Assembly (NCBI RefSeq): GCF_007673235.1
Contig: NZ_VDZH01000005.1
Span: 1-64,000 of the forward strand
Length of the DNA stretch: 64,000 nt
Origin: Curtobacterium pusillum
GTDB lineage: Bacteria; Actinomycetota; Actinomycetes; Actinomycetales; Microbacteriaceae
Direction: 5' to 3'
The position numbers and the translations under genes were made by a program. Shown here one piece after another: positions 63,735 through 64,000 of this stretch (its first letter is position 1; every line of letters begins with the position of its first letter). Below the pieces are notes generated by a model that was not told the origin of the DNA, made no database searches, and was given only the letters and a program-made list of their open reading frames with translations.

Positions 63735-64000
63735 GTGGCAGACAACAACGGACAGGCGAACATCGGCGTGGTCGGTCTGGCGGTGATGGGGTCGAACCTC
63801 GCGCGCAACCTCGCGTCGCGTGAGGGCAACACGGTCGCGGTCTACAACCGCACGTACGCCCGCACCGAGGAGCTGCTGAACGAGCACGCCGACGCCGGGT
63901 TCATCGCGTCCGAGTCGATCGACGACTTCGTCGCCTCCCTGTCCAAGCCGCGCACCGCCATCATCATGGTGCAGGCCGGCAAAGGCACCGACGCCGTCAT
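63735..64000 (+). CDS. gnd: 6-phosphogluconate dehydrogenase, 5' part
   Basis: The gene runs off the window end; 88 codons are visible. The N-terminus reads ADNNGQANIGVVGLAVMGSN, followed by LARNLASREG and VAVYNRT, the Rossmann motif and conserved start of NADP-dependent decarboxylating 6-phosphogluconate dehydrogenase, which turns 6-phosphogluconate into ribulose-5-phosphate. AAAGGAG (63722-63728) supports the GTG at 63735. It is divergent from gntK. The rest lies beyond the window. Confidence 0.93.
   Translation, partial: MADNNGQANIGVVGLAVMGSNLARNLASREGNTVAVYNRTYARTEELLNEHADAGFIASESIDDFVASLSKPRTAIIMVQAGKGTDAV

Overview
The window is a piece of a high-GC (roughly 70 percent by eye) actinobacterial chromosome. 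A mycothiol-S-conjugate amidase, DUF501, DUF4245 and DUF4307 proteins, a PIN-PhoH protein, GTG starts and leaderless-looking genes point to Actinobacteria. The mix of genes fits Microbacteriaceae (Curtobacterium or a close relative); that genus-level call is inference. No rRNA, CRISPR array, transposase, prophage or replication origin was seen.

Layout. Positions 1-12400 hold a conserved housekeeping block: glpX and fbaA (divergent), an M18 aminopeptidase, ispH with a small membrane protein, xseA and xseB split by an inverted alpha/beta hydrolase, DUF4245, a beta-carbonic anhydrase, fumC and a PIN-PhoH protein. 12400-23700 holds a class V aminotransferase, uppS, a TrhA/hemolysin III protein, mca, DUF4307, greA, ilvA, an AI-2E-type permease, a YcaQ-type DNA glycosylase, an HtpX-like protease and LemA. 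23900-29500 holds a surface protein with Ig-like repeats, an acyl-CoA synthetase and a ThrE exporter, followed by tRNA-Leu(UAA). 29800-44300 is the classic actinobacterial series rplY, pth, mfd, mazG, (hisS), eno, ftsB/divIC, DUF501, with an NDH-2, nhaA and a putative sortase-anchored NHL protein added. 44600-60600 is accessory sugar-acid metabolism. 60650-64000 is a NarL-type two-component system, a SHOCT protein, gluconokinase and the start of gnd.

The main metabolic island (47377-60572) is a uronate catabolism locus. UxaC, a UxuB-like oxidoreductase and a ManD-type mannonate dehydratase together would take glucuronate through fructuronate and mannonate to 2-keto-3-deoxygluconate. An ABC importer without its own ATPase, three TIM-barrel epimerases and a Gfo/Idh/MocA oxidoreductase accompany them. 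A LacI-type regulator sits divergent to the operon. A 36-bp inverted repeat built from GTTGCC half-sites lies between them, and the same paired half-site recurs before a separate epimerase gene at 60.6 kb, which suggests one regulon.

The other striking feature is intergenic. Nearly every 3'-3' gene junction carries palindromic or tandem repeats: a seven-copy family built on CTGGAGGCGCGG arms, a two-copy element built on GCGAGAACTGTCGC, two arrays of a 19-bp unit sharing an identical 19-mer 30 kb apart, perfect 36- and 40-bp palindromes beside nhaA/mfd, and an in-frame palindromic insert inside uxaC. There is also a candidate small RNA between hisS and mazG, and a promoter plus terminator-like hairpin in the greA leader.
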